Below are positions 61,401 to 64,000 of a DNA stretch of 64,000 nucleotides, in pieces. This stretch comes from a virus. Positions within the stretch are counted from its first letter, which is position 1. Every line of letters starts with the position of its first letter. The stretch spans positions 62,001 to 126,000 of IMG/VR virus record IMGVR_UViG_3300017818_000007. The stretch is one strand, 5' to 3'. The notes beneath the pieces are model-generated. The model was not told the origin of the DNA. It did no database searches and was given only the letters and a program-made list of their open reading frames with translations. A program made the translations under genes and the position numbers.

Positions 61401-64000
61401 ACAATTTGATAATCAAATTAACGGAACACATTTAGTTAATAGTGTTTTAGGATTAACTTCTTTTACTATTACAACAGAATTATTAACTATTACACTTGCA
61501 GAAGATAGTGCTTCAGGTACAATACTAGAACTATTACCTGTTCGTGTAAGTAGTCCTGACAAGATTAATGATATTAAAGACGTAGCAGAATTTGCTGAAG
61601 GAACAAAGATATGGGCCGACGATGTTAGTGACGGTACTTGGAGAGTTTTTGAGAAAACAAAAGCATATGCTGAAAATCAAGTTCAACTTATTGCTAGTGA
61701 TGCAAAAACTTATGCTTCAACTGTAAAATACGGTGACCAAGGAAGAACTATTGTTGTTGGTAATCCAGGACAAACTGTTGAAGGTGCTGTTTTAATTCTT
61801 AGACGTAAATTTAATACGGACATTAGCACACTAGAAGGAAGTTCTGGTTTTAATATTAGTGAAAGCCTTGTAGACCAATTAGTTTCACCATCAGTACCGG
61901 CCGGTCTAGGTTCAAGTCTTAGTTTATCGCAAACAACTAATACATTAGTTGCTGGTGCTCCGTATGCTTCTTTTGTAAAAACAATTACAGATCCTGAAAA
62001 GCCAAGATTTAATACTGTTGGCTTAACAGGTACGGCTAGCAGTTATACAAAGCAAGGCGTTGTTAAACTGTCAACATATAATTCTTTAACAAACATTTAT
62101 GATCCAACACATATTATTGCAAGTCCAAGACCTGCAAACAACGAAGAATTTGGTTCAAGTGTTGCTGTAAGTGATACAAGAATGGTAGTTGGTGCTCCTG
62201 GCAGAGCAAATAACGCTGGCGGAGTATATGTTTATACAAAAGGAACAAACGGTTGGGATCTAAATGCAGAATGGGAATTAACTGCTCCATCTGATCATCC
62301 TAATGATAGATTTGGTGAAAAACTTACAGCCTCAATCGACATGAGTATACTTGCAGTTTCTGCAAGGAACAAAGAACTTGAGTCTGATAGTACAACAGTG
62401 GATACCGGTGCTGTTTACATTTACTATTGGGACGGTACAGGTTATAATTTAATTCAAACTATTGATGCAACAACAGTTGACACTCTTAGCAAATCAGATT
62501 TATTTGGATCTTCGTTGTCGTTAAGTAGAAATGGCGATGTGCTTGTTATTGGTGCACCATTAAATGATGATGACAGTATTAACCAAGGTGCTGTTTATGT
62601 ATTTGAAAGACAGACACAAGGTGACTCAACGGTTGGTTATACATATAAACAAAAACTTACAAGTCCAACTAACCTAAGTGGCGAGCAGTTTGGTAGCAAT
62701 GTTTCAGTTAACCCAGACGGTTTAAGTTTTGCAGTTGCAGGTAAAGGCGGATCGAATAGTGCTATTACTTTGTTTGATAATAACGAAACTTCTTTTGATG
62801 CTAAATCAACATCGTTTGTAGATACAGAAACAGGTACTGGTAGTGTTTATACATTTACAAAGTTAGGCACAACATATGTATTTGGACAAAAACTTTCAAG
62901 CAACGATTTACAATCAAATGATGCATTTGGTACAGGTCTCGATTTTAGTACAACAAGTTTATATGTAGGTGCACCATACTTTACATACAATGGCAACGAC
63001 ACTGGTATGCTATTTGTGTATCAGAAAGAAGCGTCAGCAGGCTGGAATACTCTAAGACAACAAGACAGTTTAACTGATCCGTTTAGTGTTGAGAAGGTAA
63101 TGACGTATCGTACAGATTCACAAACTGTTGTTGATTTCTTAGAGACTATTGATCCTATAAAAGGAAAAATACCTTACATTGCAGAAACAGAAATATCTTA
63201 TAAGAGTGCAAAAGATCCTGCAATTTACACAACAAGTGATCGTGGCCTTAATGTTGATCCAGATACAAACTGGGGTGCAACACACGTAGGACAAATTTGG
63301 TGGGATCTAAGTACTGTAAGATATGTTTGGTACGAGCAAGGCGATGTTGAATTTAGAAAAAATAACTGGGGTGGATTGTTCCCAGGGTCAACTATTGATA
63401 TTTACGAATGGGTAGAAAGCGATCTAAGTCCAGAAGAATGGAATAATATTTCAGATACAACAGAAGGTATTGCGGCAGGATTTAGTGGACAATCAAAATA
63501 CGATAACAATACTTTTGTATTAAAGCGTGTCTATGACACAGCAACAAATAACTTTGTTAATAGATATTATTATTGGGTTAAAAATAATGTACTTTTACCA
63601 CAACGTGTTAGTACACAAATTGCTGTTGGTCTAAGTGAAAAGATTGCAGTTGATACACGTCGTTTGCCTGCAAACGAAATCGCAAACGTAATTGCAGATC
63701 CTAAAGGATATGGTATCAAATCGTTGCAACTTTTAGACACTAACAGTTTTAGTCTTACCAATATTAAAACAAGTTTAAGTGATACTGACGTAAGTTTAAA
63801 TGTACAATATAAGAAAGTAAAAACTAATATTCCAAATCATAATAGTTGGTTATTATTAGATGAACAACAAAGAGACAAAATTGACAATCCATTGTTAATT
63901 AAAAAACTTTATGACAGTTTAGTAGGTTTTGATGATGCAGGTAATACAGTACCAGACTCACAACTTCCTGTACAGAAAAAATATGGTTTACAAATTAGAC
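55414..64000 (+). CDS. Very large structural protein with cupredoxin, carbohydrate-binding-like and FG-GAP regions (partial)
   Basis: The frame is open from ATG 55414 to the window edge (2862 codons and counting), with AAGG upstream and only nine bases after gp6. Segments: a conserved opening (LRNSADLLPMYFRTETNRKF, NPLFDFDKFANYRQYYWLPQ); a cupredoxin-like domain near residues 175-270 with His212, Cys258, His261 and Met264; a chitin-binding-like module near 1680-1720 (YNLGDVVRHKSKFYSAKKF); and FG-GAP/integrin-type blades from about 2150 to 2560 (FGSSVAVSDTRMVVGAPG, FGSSLSLSRNGDVLVIGAPL). The position after gp6 fits a gp7-like or peripheral wedge or fibre-base role, but homology to T4 gp7 is not shown. 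Confidence 0.75.
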   Translation, partial: MAFSDRQGTPVNIENKDKLRNSADLLPMYFRTETNRKFLGATVDALISKGNLDRLNGFVGARNTENAKPTDVYIQEPTANRRQYNFLPSAVTKNPIDNSNKWTGTYDDLINQIDFFGGITDNHNRLFEADYFAWNPLFDFDKFANYRQYYWLPQGPDPVSISGDPGNTQSEYSVSNSGENSFVFTPNGFSENPTVILYRGGTYKFKVNAQGHPFFIKTANTVGIGDQYNNGVENNGAEQGTITFTVPVDAPDLLYYACQYHQSMQGVLEIRNTSDDLSIDVEEDIISKATFKSANGVQLTNGMKVNFVGDVLPTKYRNKNWYVEGVGESIVLIDETELDTPELYAKNEEYEFDVDPFDDTPYDDTENSPLTAEYITINRSSKDKNPWSRYNRWVHKDVIELSAEYNNTSPVLDENYRAVRPIIEFKPNLKLVNFGTNGIGNIDLIDTDTKDAMSDVEGSFGYHVDEVLLRKGMRVIFNADPDITVKGKVYEVDFVEHNGVKRVHLEEVYEPLVNDSVVATSGETHQGSSWHFDGTSWINGQQKTILNQSPLFDLYDSAGNSFADTDYYFSSTFNGNKLASYKIGTGSDDPVLGFPIAYQNINNVGDITFEFNWDDGLFTYQEGTTQKTVDTASGLVKDYAKDKFISGWELVKGKQTVQRILQVVDTVIDTDTVAVNAINQPHKYDLDIVVEYNGKTYKETTDFEKVIDRERQIYELKFNSIIPQGTRITLKIKTNQKPNENGFYEPPINLTNNSENNDLKTFTLGSVSDHFKTIFQNNSFITGNSVGPNNSRDISEIHLDGSRYVKHKGSVLPAIMFLVQENLNFVNSMRKNANDYNFFKDQFIEKAGEIERTTSVANDVDKILYELGSNKITTSPYFYSDMAGFGRKVERLEFEVKNGTQNVFAINNAFDTTKVSDRAVYVYLNDVQLYLDADYEFDAVDNTVTIKKELSVGDKVKVNDYDTTGNVIPHSPTKLGLYPAYVPEIFVDSSYINPTKVIQGHDGSITKAYNDERDELILELEKRIYNNLKVKYNRDVFDILKEQPGHYRPDAYTRDEFNKVLRTDFGYWKSLFDVDFETNNVSQSGDAFTYNFNTMINLQDQKLPGNWRAIYKDYFDTDRPHTHPWEMLGITLKPTWWDEQYGEAPYTSGNNLLWNDIERGLVRDPNGTKIYPAYARPNLSKNLPVDEYGELIDPSKINIVKAIFITEIKNAWKFGDEGPAETAWRKSSWFPFALQVAVGLTKPAQYFGSLFDVNQNEITPSGNVVYADNGKIFSLKEAKIKDLRFNNERFLGLGYHVPIVEYIKSFDKDVKETFYDYLTNTSSNLTYKLGGFANKNRLRVLAESSNPNTADNSIFLPSENYQLTLRKSNPIRNVRVSGIIVEKTAKGFLVRGYDNIKPWFSIYKPKHGKNDIAVNVGGKQAKFVIWDSEKFYGKGQIVEFGGEYYRVSINHTSTETFDNSKFTKLGELPVTGGTEVAKAKAFESKITEVSYGTVYPRAQEVYDVILGYQEYLKEQGFVFDIFQRETATIQDWDLSGREFLYWTTQNWAEGSVISLSPFADSLSFEYKYATVDNVLNSFYEYSILSANGTPLPKDNISIVRGSGKFNITTKNTQRGIFFAVLNLVQWEHIVVFDDKSQFGDVIYDQEAGYRQKRIKLVGFKTSEWDGDYVSPGFVFDEAVVADYIDGKDYNLGDVVRHKSKFYSAKKFLPATKAFNFSEWVFIGDKPVAELLPNLDYKASSYEDFYSLESENFDSETTKLSQHLTGYQKRLYLDNMVRDDIAQYKFYSGFIKEKGTRNSLEKLNRLTIDGTSTDLSITDNWAIKIGSLGSGSTTKELEVVLSEKDNVENPQAYEFVTAKTSNSDTNTIELLSSDLTLKPDNFSVDVWKNFDTTQDGVSLNSIQKIPTAGFARLDDVDHTVFNSEDLLTDTTLPTLNEGASVWVARDKSDTWNIYRLTANRARLVQTEDNQVSVDNGTITLHTNIPHGLKEGDTIVIKQFDNQINGTHLVNSVLGLTSFTITTELLTITLAEDSASGTILELLPVRVSSPDKINDIKDVAEFAEGTKIWADDVSDGTWRVFEKTKAYAENQVQLIASDAKTYASTVKYGDQGRTIVVGNPGQTVEGAVLILRRKFNTDISTLEGSSGFNISESLVDQLVSPSVPAGLGSSLSLSQTTNTLVAGAPYASFVKTITDPEKPRFNTVGLTGTASSYTKQGVVKLSTYNSLTNIYDPTHIIASPRPANNEEFGSSVAVSDTRMVVGAPGRANNAGGVYVYTKGTNGWDLNAEWELTAPSDHPNDRFGEKLTASIDMSILAVSARNKELESDSTTVDTGAVYIYYWDGTGYNLIQTIDATTVDTLSKSDLFGSSLSLSRNGDVLVIGAPLNDDDSINQGAVYVFERQTQGDSTVGYTYKQKLTSPTNLSGEQFGSNVSVNPDGLSFAVAGKGGSNSAITLFDNNETSFDAKSTSFVDTETGTGSVYTFTKLGTTYVFGQKLSSNDLQSNDAFGTGLDFSTTSLYVGAPYFTYNGNDTGMLFVYQKEASAGWNTLRQQDSLTDPFSVEKVMTYRTDSQTVVDFLETIDPIKGKIPYIAETEISYKSAKDPAIYTTSDRGLNVDPDTNWGATHVGQIWWDLSTVRYVWYEQGDVEFRKNNWGGLFPGSTIDIYEWVESDLSPEEWNNISDTTEGIAAGFSGQSKYDNNTFVLKRVYDTATNNFVNRYYYWVKNNVLLPQRVSTQIAVGLSEKIAVDTRRLPANEIANVIADPKGYGIKSLQLLDTNSFSLTNIKTSLSDTDVSLNVQYKKVKTNIPNHNSWLLLDEQQRDKIDNPLLIKKLYDSLVGFDDAGNTVPDSQLPVQKKYGLQIR

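Overview
The window is part of the genome of a marine T4-like myovirus (tailed dsDNA phage). It carries T4-type head genes (gp20, a gp67/68-like core protein, gp21, gp22, gp23), baseplate genes (gp26/gp51, gp48-like, gp53, a hub-like protein, gp5, gp25, gp6), recombination genes gp46 and gp47, and the late sigma factor gp55. The low G+C, the very large modular fibre proteins and the carbamoyltransferase gene resemble phages of ocean picoplankton (cyanophages, pelagiphages). No photosynthesis gene or other host marker is present, so the host cannot be named.

Layout. 1-9718 (minus): small and medium virion or host-interaction genes. They include a carbamoyltransferase and a GT9-like glycosyltransferase pair, two tandem paralogues of unknown role, and three tandem Gly-rich proteins with about 10-13 % cysteine. 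9737-29192 (minus): the fibre module, with two giant paralogues (2170 and 2194 aa) built from chitin-binding-like repeats, beta-helix and propeller-like segments, a 1228-aa fibre with a LamG-like domain, and short trimer-type proteins. 29287-36706 (minus): the head module in T4 order, ending at the portal gene. 36706-39012 (minus): a tape-measure-like gene, divergent from 39106-40181 (plus), a gp26-like gene with an in-frame slippery heptamer that fuses it to a gp51-like reading frame. 40182-40686: about 500 bp of hairpin-rich noncoding DNA. 40687-45078 (minus): the early-type block, GIY-YIG-like protein, a 75-aa protein, gp46, gp47 and gp55. 45164-64000 (plus): the baseplate module, ending inside a very large structural gene that is still open at the window edge.

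Regulation is unusually legible. About twenty genes have a TAAATA late-promoter core just upstream, matching the T4 late consensus read by gp55. If transcription starts as in T4, seven of these genes (TAAATA-N5-ATG) would have leaderless mRNAs. The early block has sigma70-type promoters in front of gp55 and gp47. Three terminators are visible near the capsid genes.

The most surprising signal is compositional. Reading all 64 kb by eye I found no AGCT, no GTTAC/GTAAC (GTWAC) and no GCAGC/GCTGC (GCWGC), although GTCAC/GTGAC and GCCGC/GCGGC are common. This looks like complete removal of three palindromic sites, as expected under restriction or nuclease pressure. It needs a k-mer count to confirm.
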